Below are positions 26,106 to 37,107 of a stretch of 64,000 nt of DNA, piece after piece. The stretch covers positions 248,001 to 312,000 of the forward strand of contig BSYQ01000009.1 in the NCBI GenBank assembly GCA_030272585.1. Direction: 5' to 3'. A program made the position numbers and the translations under genes. The notes below the pieces were generated by a model. That model worked only from the letters and a program-made list of their open reading frames with translations. It did no database searches and was not told the origin of the DNA. The stretch is from Bryopsis sp. KO-2023. Lineage: Eukaryota > Chlorophyta > Ulvophyceae > Bryopsidales > Bryopsidaceae. The stretch's first letter is position 1. Each line of letters begins with the position of its first letter.

Positions 26106-26280
26106 TCGTCCCTGAGCGTCTCAAGAAACAACCCCACGTACCAAGTCTCACCCAAACGAAAATGGAAAGTATCACCCCAAAAAAACCCAAGCGACTAGCG
26201 TCAGAAGACCCCCCTTGCGTATAAAGAGAAAACCACTGCGGCCCCATGTTTATTAGAAGACCAAAAGGACCTTGAACTGC
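26106..26280. repeat. Inter-element spacer 1 (175 bp)
   Basis: This sequence is not part of the element. It begins with TCGTC, the copy 1 target duplication, and ends ACTGC immediately before the next LTR. It holds TATAAAG (26220-26226), about 55 nt upstream of that LTR. It recurs without visible change at 36370, 46634 and 56898. Confidence 0.93.
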
Positions 26281-26698
26281 TGTTAGTCTTTTAGCGCTAT
26301 ACGAGGTAGTTTGGGATAGAGCCGAGGGTGGCTGACGCATGTGGGTTCACGAGTAAGACAGATTAGACCCAGAGTTTGGGGCATGCGTCAGCGTACTACA
26401 CTTAGGGGTACTTAAGAGGCCCACTCGTTGTTTTGACGTTCACTTTATTTTGTAAGAACTCGGGATTCGTGGGATTGGTGTGTTCCCGCTTGTGTGTGTG
26501 TTTGTGTGTGTGTGTTAAGTGTTTGCCTGACGCAATCACTTCCCAACCCAAGTGCTCTAGTAGCGTTCACAACCGCGCTAGCTAGAGAGTTGTCTAAACC
26601 AACAAACCCCACAAGTATACTTGCGTTAGCCAGCAAGTTATCACGAATCCAACCAACACAGCCGACCACTATTGCGTCACCCACAAGCTTCACTATCA
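26281..26698 (+). repeat. Family A 5' LTR, copy 2
   Basis: 418 bp, same sequence as copy 1. The primer site follows at 26701-26712. Confidence 0.95.
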
Positions 26699-26843
26699 AT
26701 TGGTTTCGGAGCAAGGCAAGAACTTTAAGTTCTTGAGATCGAAACTTGTGAACGTGGCGCAACAAACGTTTTTGTTTGTTTGTTTGGTAGAGAGAAACTC
26801 CAACCGTGGTTGTTGAGTACTCCCAAATAGTGGCTGAGAGACC

Positions 26844-29495
26844 ATGGCTGACCGTGAACACGCATTGGCAGTGCGCGAGCCTCAAGTTGAAGAGCCAGGG
26901 ATTGAACCTGAGTTCGATGAGGAATTGCCTGACGCACCCAATGTTGTGTATCAACAAATAAACGTCCAGAACATCCACAATGTCCAGCAAGCAGCTGTCG
27001 ACATAGACATGGGAGCTGATGCGGAAGCCTTAAGAGAGGATGTGGATGCGGTCCATGACCGTGTGGACGATTTAGCCCACGGGCTAAGGGGTCACCTGCA
27101 GCAAGTTGACCAGACACTGGGGCAGAGGCTAGCCCATACTGAGGCCTCTGTGTCGAACCAACTGGCTGGCGCATCAGAGGTGATCGGGCAGGCGCTGGAA
27201 ACACAGCACCAGCATGCGCAACAGGTTGAGGCCACACAGCATGCGGTGGTGTCGCAACAGCAGAAGCTGGATTCAGTAGCGGCTCAACATAGTCGATACG
27301 AGCAGAGGCTATTACGCCAAGATATCGACCATAGGAAAGAAAGAGCCGAGATCAAAGCTTCTGTGGATGCAATAACGAGGAGAATGGATGCCGCAGACAT
27401 CTTAGCGGACTCTCGTTTTGCTGACCTAAAAGAAGCAACTGAAGCATCAGCACTTCAGTTAAAACAACTCTCCGAGTTATCCCTTGTTCAAGGGCGGAGA
27501 ATTGAAGGCTTATTAGGAACTGTTGCGGATTCCAACGAAAAAGTCGAACGGACTCTAGAATTGTTTCGGGAGTCCTTGCACAAACAAGGTGCTGAGGTGA
27601 AGCGTTTGCAGAGCTCAAGAGTAGCAATTCAAAAAGATTTGATTGCCTTGGAGAAAAAGGCATCCAAGACCTGGGATCAGCAGCAAGATGCAGCTGATGT
27701 GGTTGCCTTAAGATTATCTGGCCTGGAACGAAGCATGGAGGATGTGAGTGGCGGAAGTCAGAGTGCCCAAAGTGGAAGTGATGCTCGTGCAGTATCACCA
27801 GAGCGAGAAGAATCAACTTCTCCTGAGCCTGAGGACTCAGCCTTTGGGATGCCGCTGCCGAAGAAATCAGTAAAGCAGTTGGCTGCATCATGGCCGCCAC
27901 TGGACCAGAGCTTCGCGGTAGGAATGGTTGGGGCAGGAACCTCAACAATACCGGCTCCTCCAGCAGTACAGGTCGAGGAGGGTGAAATTGTTGCTGCAGA
28001 AGCACCACCATGCACTGCAGTGGACAGCGCACCAGACGCTGATTTCACATTCCCTCAATTGATACCTCCAAGTACAAGAGCTCAGCCTGGAGTACGCATC
28101 TCAGAACCCGACTCTGCCGATGGATCACGTAGACCCACACGAACTAACCCAAGAGTTCTCTCCTCAGCAGAAGTGTTATATCAAATTGACCTTGAGCGTG
28201 CTAAGGCACAGGTCAGAGAAGAGAAAGGAAAAGAACCCATGCAGATCCCCACACGTACTGGAAGATTGGGACTTGGGTTAAGTGCTTTGGGAGCAAGGGT
28301 AGAAAATAATCCCTTTGCTGCACTTGGTTCATATGAGTCTACTGGTGGACCCAGTCGAGTTCCTCGCATGCGAGATAACTTTGGAGACCCTGGTGATGAC
28401 GACCCAGATGATGATGGCGGTGATGATTACCGCGACAGACGAAACCGCCCACCTTCCCGCATTCCAGGTGCGCCTGATGGCGGAGGTGGTGGCGGCGGTG
28501 GAGATGGTGGAGGCGGTGGACCTCCCGGTGGACCTCCTGGTGGAGGTGGAGGTGGAGGTGGCGCTGGACCAGCAGGGCCAGGACCTCCTAGGCAAGGACA
28601 GTGGTTGCCTAGCACCGTCAAGTTGCAAATGCCTCGCGCATTTAACGGAAGTGGAGAACCAAAAGCCCGTAAATGGCAAGTGCTCATGACGCGGTACTTG
28701 AGAACCTGCGGAGTGCATGAAGCACAGTGGCAATCGATTATGGCCACTAACCTTTATGGGGCTGCCTCGGATTGGTTAACGATGCAAGAGTTGAAAATTC
28801 ACCGAGGTGAAAGACCACCCTTCCGTGACTGGATGGACTTCATGGATGGCTTAGCTACAGCTTTCGAATTCTCTAGTGATCGAGATGAAGCGTGGCGTGA
28901 CCTCCACAAACTCAAGCAGACTGGAACCGTGAAACAGTTCGTTAAAGAGTTTCAGCGGTTAGTCTTGAGGATTCCAGACCTCGAAGAGGATCACCAGTAT
29001 TTGCTCTTCGTGGATGGACTTAAAAGTGAAGTTCAGAAGTTAGTCGCAGCAACGGTACCTCGCGATGTCGAGGCCGCCATCATATCCGCCGAACGATTGG
29101 AAGCCCTTGGAGTTGGAACACAAGGCCAAGGAGGGCAAACCAATCAGAAAAAGAAAGGAGTCTGGCGTGGTGGAAGAAAGAAGAAAGGCCAGAATCAGGG
29201 TCAGCAGCAGCAGAACCCTACACCACCAGCCCAAGCACCACCACAAGCTGCCGCAGGAGTGCAACAGCAGCAGCAACAGCAACAAGGACGAGGAGGAGGA
29301 CGTGGTGGTGGTGGTGGACGTGGACGCGGTGGTGGTAACCGTGGAAGAGGACAAGCCAATCAGGGAAGACAGAACCCCCAGGGGGGAGGGGGATATAATT
29401 GTTATCTTTGTGGAAAGAAGGGTCACCCTGTGAGGCAATGTCCTAGATTGGAGGAGGTGAAAAACCTCCCCGATGTAAAAAAAATGTTAAACTGA
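26844..29495 (+). CDS. gag: Family A Gag, copy 2
   Basis: Protein identical to copy 1 (16580-19231). Confidence 0.95.
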   Translation: MADREHALAVREPQVEEPGIEPEFDEELPDAPNVVYQQINVQNIHNVQQAAVDIDMGADAEALREDVDAVHDRVDDLAHGLRGHLQQVDQTLGQRLAHTEASVSNQLAGASEVIGQALETQHQHAQQVEATQHAVVSQQQKLDSVAAQHSRYEQRLLRQDIDHRKERAEIKASVDAITRRMDAADILADSRFADLKEATEASALQLKQLSELSLVQGRRIEGLLGTVADSNEKVERTLELFRESLHKQGAEVKRLQSSRVAIQKDLIALEKKASKTWDQQQDAADVVALRLSGLERSMEDVSGGSQSAQSGSDARAVSPEREESTSPEPEDSAFGMPLPKKSVKQLAASWPPLDQSFAVGMVGAGTSTIPAPPAVQVEEGEIVAAEAPPCTAVDSAPDADFTFPQLIPPSTRAQPGVRISEPDSADGSRRPTRTNPRVLSSAEVLYQIDLERAKAQVREEKGKEPMQIPTRTGRLGLGLSALGARVENNPFAALGSYESTGGPSRVPRMRDNFGDPGDDDPDDDGGDDYRDRRNRPPSRIPGAPDGGGGGGGGDGGGGGPPGGPPGGGGGGGGAGPAGPGPPRQGQWLPSTVKLQMPRAFNGSGEPKARKWQVLMTRYLRTCGVHEAQWQSIMATNLYGAASDWLTMQELKIHRGERPPFRDWMDFMDGLATAFEFSSDRDEAWRDLHKLKQTGTVKQFVKEFQRLVLRIPDLEEDHQYLLFVDGLKSEVQKLVAATVPRDVEAAIISAERLEALGVGTQGQGGQTNQKKKGVWRGGRKKKGQNQGQQQQNPTPPAQAPPQAAAGVQQQQQQQQGRGGGRGGGGGRGRGGGNRGRGQANQGRQNPQGGGGYNCYLCGKKGHPVRQCPRLEEVKNLPDVKKMLN

Positions 29496-29752
29496 CCGCC
29501 AGGCAGGAAACTGCTTCGTCTGAGCCTGGCCGACGCAAACGTCGTAAGCGAAACAGAGTTCGTAGGCGGCGTAGGAAGCATAGATCAAAAGTAGGTGCCT
29601 CGAAAAAGGTTAAAAGTACTCACAGCGGAAAACCTGAGGAGCGGACTAGTACACCGCGTGAAGAGAGAACAGAGACACTCTCCACATCTACCCAATCGGC
29701 ACATGACAACTGCGATTGGAAAAATGAACAGAAGGAAAGCACACCGGATGAG

Positions 29753-32700
29753 ATGGACGCGCCTCATGCGTCATCTGCATCTCTTCCCTCTGTTAGTGAA
29801 TCTGTGGGCTCATTGGAGTCGCAGAGTAGTCTACAGGAGTCCCTGCCTGCAGACGTAGACGATAGTGGGTCAGAAACAACCCAGCGGTCTACCACAGAGC
29901 GAGTTAATGTGTCAGAAGTTCGATCAACTTCGTCAACCAAGGGTGACACATGCCCTCTGTTAAAAATTCAAGAAGTGCCTGTGAGAGGGTACGAAGTAAA
30001 AGCACGGATCAAGACCACGGACCTTTATGCATTCATTGATTGTGGAAGTACCGCAAACTATATCAATGATAAGGTAGCGCGTGATCTCGGGTTGTCGATT
30101 ACACCAAGCTCAAAGAGAGCAATGTTGGCAAACGGAGATATTAAAGAACTGGCTGGCAGCTGTAACAACCTCCGAGTAAAGATAGGAGGGCTAAAGTGCA
30201 AAATGAAAGCGGATTTGTTCCCAGACCTTGGTTATGACCTAATATTGGGCATGCCTTGGTTGCAGAAAGAAAACCCCCGCATAGACTTTCAGCAAAATGA
30301 GATTTCAGTTTGCAAAAACAGCCAAGTGTTTCATCTCCCGTTGCGTCATCCAACCCAAGAGAGTATTGAACCTGAACGAAAAGTACAATCGATACTGCAA
30401 GAAGTGCCAGTGACTGAGTGTTCAGCTAAACGAATGATGCGTCATCTCAAAACAGAGACAGCATTCATGGTTGTAGTGCAAGAATCTGAAGAGAAAGCTT
30501 TAGGCCAACATGAATTGCCTGACGCAATAGAGCGAACACAGCCATTCAACACTGAGGATGAGATTGGCAAACTTATTCGTTCAGACACCCCTGCCGAAAT
30601 TAAAAAGGTGGTAGAAACACACCGTGGTGTGTTCCCTCGGGATTTACCCCCAGGGATCCCTCCGAAGAGAAAAGGTCATGAGTTTAAGATAGACCTGGAG
30701 GATCCAACACCTATCCATCGTCCAATATACAAGCTTTCACCAGCAGAGCTGGATGAAGTGAAAGCACAAGTGGACTACCTTCTGGAACAGAAGAAAATCA
30801 AACCATCCGAGTCCCCTTGGGGCGCGCCAATCCTGTTTGTACCGAAAAAGGATGGAGGCTTAAGGATGTGTGTGGATTACAGGTGGATCAATAAGGTGAC
30901 GGTGAAAAACCGATATCCTTTACCCCTGCCAGAAGAATTGATGGATAGAGTGTTCAAAGCCAAAGTGTTCTCAAAGTTAGATCTGCGATCAGGCTATTGG
31001 CAATTTCCAGTAAGGCCATCTGATACAGATAAAACAGCGTTCCGCACGAGATACGGTCACTTTGAGTTTTTGGTAGCGCCTTTTGGGCTAACCAATTGCC
31101 CAGCGCAATTCCAAACTCTAGTGCAAGACCTACTCGCAGAGTTTTTAGATGATTTTGTTGTTGTCTTTATCGATGACATACTCATCTTCTCTGAAAACAT
31201 GGAACAGCATGCCGAACACTTAGAGAAAGTCCTGTCGCGACTAGCAGAATATCAGCTTTTTGCTAAGGCAAGTAAAAGTGAGCTGGCTGTCGCAACAGTA
31301 GACTATCTTGGCTACCGCATTAGCGGAAGTGGGTTAAAACCACAGGAACAAAAAGTGAAGGCAGTGAAGGAGTGGAAGGAACTACAGAGTGTTAGTGATG
31401 TACGTAGCTTCCTTGGAATGGTTTCATACTACAGGAAATTCATTCCCCAGTTTGCACATGTTGCTGGACCACTCCATGACTTAGTGAAAAAAGACCATCC
31501 CTGGAGATGGGGACAGGTTGAGCGTGGCGCATTCAATGAACTGAAAAAGCGTTTAAGTCAAGCTCCCGTCCTTATTTTTCCAGATGCGTCACTGCCTTAC
31601 ACTGTGATCACTGATGCGTCGAATGAGGCCATCGGTGCCGTGTTAACACAGGATCACGGAGAGGGACTACAGCCAATAGCTTACCTCTCACGTAGATTCA
31701 AGCCTGCCGAGCTTAACTATGCACCATACGACAAAGAGTTGTGTGCAATATGTTATGCGATGGTGCAGTGGAGACATTATCTAGAAGGTTGTGCGGGTGG
31801 AGTAACAGTGTTCACTGACCACCAACCTCTGACGCATATTCTGTCGCAGAGGAACCTTTCTAGAACCCAAGCAAGATGGCTTGAGGCGGGGTACCTGACT
31901 TCGATCAACCCCAAGATCTCCTATATCAAAGGCAAGGCTAATGTGTTAGCAGATGCTCTCTCCCGCAGTGTTCCTAAGCCCGTGGAAACTGCGATGAACA
32001 TTTCCACTTGGCAAGTGCATCAAGCAAGCCAAGACGAGTGGAAACAAGCCCTCCAAGCTGATAACTCCTTGGTGAAGATATTGCGGAAGCTTGAGAGTGG
32101 CGAGGAAGTTGAGGGATATTTCCTCAGAGAGGGAATACTCTGGACGGTCCCAAAGAGAGGATTAGTCGAGAAAGTGGTGGTTCCTAAAGGCCAGCGCAAT
32201 AAGATTATGAAGGAGTGCCATGAGACACCTTCAGCAGGCCATACAGGACCAGCGCGAACAGGAGAAATCCTAGCGCGGCGATATTGGTGGAAGGGGTGGA
32301 TGAATGAGTTGAAGGCATTTGTGCGCGAATGCCCTGTGTGCCAACAAATAAAGGCTGACACACAGAAGCCTATGGGCTTACTTCAACCCCTGCCAATACC
32401 TGAGCGGAAGTGGGAGCAGATTACCACTGACTTGGTGACAGATCTACCAGCATCCAATGGGTTTAGTGCTGTAGCTGTCTTTGTCGATAGACTTACCAAG
32501 TTTGTGCATTTCGCCCCATGTACTAAAGAGATTACCGCTGCAGGATACGCCCAACTTTTTATCGAACATGTTTACCGCAACCATGGCCTACCTAAAGTGA
32601 TTGTGTCTGATAGAGACCCTCGCTTTACCAGCAAGTTCTGGCAGACGCTTTTTAAAGCTCTGGGTACAGAGATTCGTATGAGTACAGCTTACCACCCTCA

Positions 32701-33493
32701 GACGGATGGGCAGAGTGAGGTTACCATACGTACTCTGGAAAATTTTCTAAGGCCATATGCTGAGAGGTATCCCCATAAGTGGGTTGAGTATTTACCTACA
32801 GCAGAGTTTGCAGCAAACAATGCAGTGAATGCGAGTACAGGGTTCGCACCTGCATACTTGATGTATGGATACCATCCAGAAACACCAAACATTGGTGGGA
32901 CGGCAACGCAATTTCAAGTGGAAGCAGTTAAGACAATGGTAGCACGGATGGCACAGGACTTAGATACCGCAAAAGCATATTACTCTAGAGCGCAACACAG
33001 AATGTGTGTGAGTGCAAACAAGAAGAGGAAAGATATTGCTTTTGAGAAAGGGGATAAAGTCCTGATAAAAAGCCGTTTTATTCCGTTGGCTGCTTTGAAC
33101 AAAGTGAGTCCAAAACTGCGCCGTCGATTTGTGGGTCCCTTTGAAATTGTGGAGAAAATATCAAAGGTGGCTTACAGAGTTCAACTTCCGGAAACATGGC
33201 TCATTCACCCAGTGTTTCATGTTTCTAAGTTCAAGCGTTATCACGCCTCGAGTGATAACAGCAGGCAGATACAACCTCCAGAAGGAGAGTTGATTGGTAG
33301 CGAAGTAGAGTATGAGGTCGAAAATATCCTAAGGGCTAGAGGTAAACGCAATCGTGAATACCTAGTGCTGTGGAAAGGATACGATCTACTTGACGCTACT
33401 TGGGAACCTGAAGCTAATCTGGTTAACGCACCAGATATACTTCGCGCATTTAAAGAGAAAGAAAGAAAAGAGTTGCAGAAAGGAAGAGAATAG
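29753..33493 (+). CDS. pol: Family A Pol, copy 2
   Basis: Protein identical to copy 1 (19489-23229), with all catalytic motifs present. Confidence 0.95.
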   Translation: MDAPHASSASLPSVSESVGSLESQSSLQESLPADVDDSGSETTQRSTTERVNVSEVRSTSSTKGDTCPLLKIQEVPVRGYEVKARIKTTDLYAFIDCGSTANYINDKVARDLGLSITPSSKRAMLANGDIKELAGSCNNLRVKIGGLKCKMKADLFPDLGYDLILGMPWLQKENPRIDFQQNEISVCKNSQVFHLPLRHPTQESIEPERKVQSILQEVPVTECSAKRMMRHLKTETAFMVVVQESEEKALGQHELPDAIERTQPFNTEDEIGKLIRSDTPAEIKKVVETHRGVFPRDLPPGIPPKRKGHEFKIDLEDPTPIHRPIYKLSPAELDEVKAQVDYLLEQKKIKPSESPWGAPILFVPKKDGGLRMCVDYRWINKVTVKNRYPLPLPEELMDRVFKAKVFSKLDLRSGYWQFPVRPSDTDKTAFRTRYGHFEFLVAPFGLTNCPAQFQTLVQDLLAEFLDDFVVVFIDDILIFSENMEQHAEHLEKVLSRLAEYQLFAKASKSELAVATVDYLGYRISGSGLKPQEQKVKAVKEWKELQSVSDVRSFLGMVSYYRKFIPQFAHVAGPLHDLVKKDHPWRWGQVERGAFNELKKRLSQAPVLIFPDASLPYTVITDASNEAIGAVLTQDHGEGLQPIAYLSRRFKPAELNYAPYDKELCAICYAMVQWRHYLEGCAGGVTVFTDHQPLTHILSQRNLSRTQARWLEAGYLTSINPKISYIKGKANVLADALSRSVPKPVETAMNISTWQVHQASQDEWKQALQADNSLVKILRKLESGEEVEGYFLREGILWTVPKRGLVEKVVVPKGQRNKIMKECHETPSAGHTGPARTGEILARRYWWKGWMNELKAFVRECPVCQQIKADTQKPMGLLQPLPIPERKWEQITTDLVTDLPASNGFSAVAVFVDRLTKFVHFAPCTKEITAAGYAQLFIEHVYRNHGLPKVIVSDRDPRFTSKFWQTLFKALGTEIRMSTAYHPQTDGQSEVTIRTLENFLRPYAERYPHKWVEYLPTAEFAANNAVNASTGFAPAYLMYGYHPETPNIGGTATQFQVEAVKTMVARMAQDLDTAKAYYSRAQHRMCVSANKKRKDIAFEKGDKVLIKSRFIPLAALNKVSPKLRRRFVGPFEIVEKISKVAYRVQLPETWLIHPVFHVSKFKRYHASSDNSRQIQPPEGELIGSEVEYEVENILRARGKRNREYLVLWKGYDLLDATWEPEANLVNAPDILRAFKEKERKELQKGRE

Positions 33494-33941
33494 GGAAGCA
33501 GAGTGTTTGATGGCTAAGGTGGAACTCCTTATCGCAAGGGGGCGCGAAAAAGGATACCTTAGAAAAACTCTGTCGACTTCCAAACCAACTCTTTAACTTT
33601 AATGCGTTAGGTGCCTAAGTTATTTGGCTGGCGCAGTAAGTGTAGCTTCAGTAGTACTTTAGAAACCGGGCAAACGATGTCACATTCGAGATAGTGTGGT
33701 TGTTCCGAGAAAACCCCTATCAAGTGACGTGTTGAGGTGGTCTTGACGAGACTCCAACCGAGCAAAACGTTGGTGTCTCACCCCAATAACCCAACGAGGA
33801 AAGTGTACGAGTCACCCAGCCTTATAAGCGCAGCCCTCGAACCATTTTGCCCTAGTGTTTGTGTAAACGGAGCGAGCTCCTGAGTAAAAAAAGTCTAAAG
33901 ACGCACAAACCGTTGTTATTTCTTTCTTTCCGACAAACATA

Positions 33942-35756
33942 ATGGCTGCCGATACACCCGCCGCAATTATTGCGAGCTTGGAAGCGGAGGTAGCTCAAAA
34001 AGAAGAAGAGCTGCAGCACTTTACGTCGACCGCAGAAGAAGTGCTGCAGAACAATGAGGCCTTAACCCGGCAGCTCTCAGAGTTGAGTGACCGGACGAAA
34101 GCAGCTGAGGCTGCGAAGGAGGCAGCGGAGAAAGCCAAGGAAAAGGCGGAGGCGGAAAAGAAAGAAGCGGAGGACAAGACCAAGGTCTTGGAAGAAAAAT
34201 TGGAAGCCATGAAGCTGAAAAAGCAAAGGTTCCAATCTCACATGATGGCTAACCATCGTGAGAATGACCTCCGTAAACAAGCTCTCGGGGGAATGGTGGA
34301 TCGATTTACCGCGGTAGAGGAAACGCTGCAGCGAGCTGTAGCAACCGCGTGGAGTGCAGCAGCCAACAACCTTAAGAAGGAATTGGCAGAACAAGAGCTG
34401 CAGATCGATTTGCTGGGAGAGTCCCTCAGAGACGGCTCTGAAAAACTTCAAGTGCAGAGCGAAACAACGGACAAGATGCTGCGTTTGAACCCGGCGGTAC
34501 CAGCACCACGGGTACGCGAAGAACTGGATCGCCAAGTCCAAGTTCTGTTGTCAAACGCAACACTTGATCTGGAACCGTCCAAGGACGATGATGCGGGAGG
34601 CTCAAGCAAGGGCAAAGGAAAAGGGAAAAACAAACGCCCAAGCTCGCCGTGTAGGGATGAAGATCCACACGGAAAGAGAAGGCGAGAGGACGGTGACGAT
34701 GAAGGTGGTGAGCCACCGAGGGATCGTATGCCTGGAGATGCAGCAAGAGCCAACTTGTTACTCAAGTTAAAGGCTGCCGCATTAAAGACTCCAGCACCCT
34801 CACAACCAGCGCCAACAGTTCAGACTCCCGGAGATGAGGCTACCGCAATAGCACCGGGGGAGGACTTATTCGACATGAGAGAGGAGGAGCTTTTGGACTT
34901 GGAGTTTAACGAAGAAATTGACTTCGGCAGTCCACCTCCTAGGCTCGAAGGTCCTAGTTCTGAACTGGAGGACGGGGAAATAAGGAATGATGAAGGGCCA
35001 AGCCAGGTGACAGAGGTTCAGCGTGCGGTTCATCCACCGTTGGAGTTAGCTCCAACAGAAGCAGCACTTCGGGCTTTCCGAGAAAAGGTTAAGCTCAGAA
35101 GACTAAGGGCGGCTGCTCAGGACAAAGTGGATGCTGCACCCAGCGAAGTGAACCTGTCACGGGAGGATATCGAGGAGGCTTGCAACCCCATCACTGCGTC
35201 AGAGAAATGGCCGAAGGTCCAATATACTAACCCCAGGGACCGAGCCTTGCAAAATTACCGCGGCAACCGGCACTTTCACGAGTTGCCCATGTGCATTTGG
35301 TGCGGGAGAAGCCCAATGCAAGCAAGTGCTCAGCGGCTGACGCAGAAGAAGTATTCCGTCCTTCCTTGTGGGTATCACCTCGTGTGTGATGCTCATTGGT
35401 TGGCATACTCGATGCTGGGGCGCATCGTCACGGCGGTCCAAAAAGTCGCGGAAGTGGACAACAAGTCCATCGCCACCGTCTCCCCATTCTCTCTACCTGC
35501 CCATATGTTGAAGCTGACACGCTCGACGTTCGAAGAAGTCCCTCCGTTCCCGGCTGAGCACGAGAAGTTGCCACACTGCAACATGTGTGTGAAGCGGCAG
35601 CTCAAGGTGTCCGGCATCACAAGGGATCTGCCATTCCTAAAGTCCAAGAGGGTGGCTGCCGCATTTGATCCCTGTGTCCGGTATCGTGCAGTGCAGCAAG
35701 CGCATGCGCAGGAGCAGCATGCTATCCAGCAAGCGCAAGCGCAGGAACAGCGTTAA
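33942..35756 (+). CDS. ORF3 accessory protein, copy 2
   Basis: Protein identical to 23678-25492. Its 5' leader carries G at 33903, where copy 1 has A (23639); copies 3 and 4 also have G. Confidence 0.85.
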   Translation: MAADTPAAIIASLEAEVAQKEEELQHFTSTAEEVLQNNEALTRQLSELSDRTKAAEAAKEAAEKAKEKAEAEKKEAEDKTKVLEEKLEAMKLKKQRFQSHMMANHRENDLRKQALGGMVDRFTAVEETLQRAVATAWSAAANNLKKELAEQELQIDLLGESLRDGSEKLQVQSETTDKMLRLNPAVPAPRVREELDRQVQVLLSNATLDLEPSKDDDAGGSSKGKGKGKNKRPSSPCRDEDPHGKRRREDGDDEGGEPPRDRMPGDAARANLLLKLKAAALKTPAPSQPAPTVQTPGDEATAIAPGEDLFDMREEELLDLEFNEEIDFGSPPPRLEGPSSELEDGEIRNDEGPSQVTEVQRAVHPPLELAPTEAALRAFREKVKLRRLRAAAQDKVDAAPSEVNLSREDIEEACNPITASEKWPKVQYTNPRDRALQNYRGNRHFHELPMCIWCGRSPMQASAQRLTQKKYSVLPCGYHLVCDAHWLAYSMLGRIVTAVQKVAEVDNKSIATVSPFSLPAHMLKLTRSTFEEVPPFPAEHEKLPHCNMCVKRQLKVSGITRDLPFLKSKRVAAAFDPCVRYRAVQQAHAQEQHAIQQAQAQEQR

Positions 35757-35951
35757 GGAGGAGGGAAAAGGAGTTATCGTCGACCAAGTGTGTGCGTGCA
35801 GCAGCTGTCAGAGACGTCAGAGCAAGAGACAGGTCCAAGACAGTTGGGTGTGGGTATGGGAGTGGGTGAGTTTTGTGTTTGTGTTTTTGTGTTTTTGTTT
35901 TTCTTTGTGTTTTGGTGTGCGTGGGCGCCCACTTTTTGCGGGGGGGGCGTA

Positions 35952-36369
35952 TGTTAGTCTTTTAGCGCTATACGAGGTAGTTTGGGATAGAGCCGAGGGT
36001 GGCTGACGCATGTGGGTTCACGAGTAAGACAGATTAGACCCAGAGTTTGGGGCATGCGTCAGCGTACTACACTTAGGGGTACTTAAGAGGCCCACTCGTT
36101 GTTTTGACGTTCACTTTATTTTGTAAGAACTCGGGATTCGTGGGATTGGTGTGTTCCCGCTTGTGTGTGTGTTTGTGTGTGTGTGTTAAGTGTTTGCCTG
36201 ACGCAATCACTTCCCAACCCAAGTGCTCTAGTAGCGTTCACAACCGCGCTAGCTAGAGAGTTGTCTAAACCAACAAACCCCACAAGTATACTTGCGTTAG
36301 CCAGCAAGTTATCACGAATCCAACCAACACAGCCGACCACTATTGCGTCACCCACAAGCTTCACTATCA
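35952..36369 (+). repeat. Family A 3' LTR, copy 2
   Basis: 418 bp, preceded by the G8 tract and followed by TCGTC. Confidence 0.95.
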
Positions 36370-36544
36370 TCGTCCCTGAGCGTCTCAAGAAACAACCCCA
36401 CGTACCAAGTCTCACCCAAACGAAAATGGAAAGTATCACCCCAAAAAAACCCAAGCGACTAGCGTCAGAAGACCCCCCTTGCGTATAAAGAGAAAACCAC
36501 TGCGGCCCCATGTTTATTAGAAGACCAAAAGGACCTTGAACTGC
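36370..36544. repeat. Inter-element spacer 2 (175 bp)
   Basis: Same as spacer 1, from TCGTC to ACTGC. Confidence 0.93.
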
Positions 36545-36962
36545 TGTTAGTCTTTTAGCGCTATACGAGGTAGTTTGGGATAGAGCCGAGGGTGGCTGAC
36601 GCATGTGGGTTCACGAGTAAGACAGATTAGACCCAGAGTTTGGGGCATGCGTCAGCGTACTACACTTAGGGGTACTTAAGAGGCCCACTCGTTGTTTTGA
36701 CGTTCACTTTATTTTGTAAGAACTCGGGATTCGTGGGATTGGTGTGTTCCCGCTTGTGTGTGTGTTTGTGTGTGTGTGTTAAGTGTTTGCCTGACGCAAT
36801 CACTTCCCAACCCAAGTGCTCTAGTAGCGTTCACAACCGCGCTAGCTAGAGAGTTGTCTAAACCAACAAACCCCACAAGTATACTTGCGTTAGCCAGCAA
36901 GTTATCACGAATCCAACCAACACAGCCGACCACTATTGCGTCACCCACAAGCTTCACTATCA
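36545..36962 (+). repeat. Family A 5' LTR, copy 3
   Basis: 418 bp. The primer site follows at 36965-36976. Confidence 0.95.
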
Positions 36963-37107
36963 ATTGGTTTCGGAGCAAGGCAAGAACTTTAAGTTCTTGA
37001 GATCGAAACTTGTGAACGTGGCGCAACAAACGTTTTTGTTTGTTTGTTTGGTAGAGAGAAACTCCAACCGTGGTTGTTGAGTACTCCCAAATAGTGGCTG
37101 AGAGACC

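Larger units (their letters stand above)
26281..36369 (+). mobile_element. Family A element, array copy 2 (looks whole)
   Basis: LTRs at 26281-26698 and 35952-36369. Left flank ACTGC, right flank TCGTC, so this copy does not have matching target duplications; that points to recombination rather than independent insertion. Confidence 0.95.
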
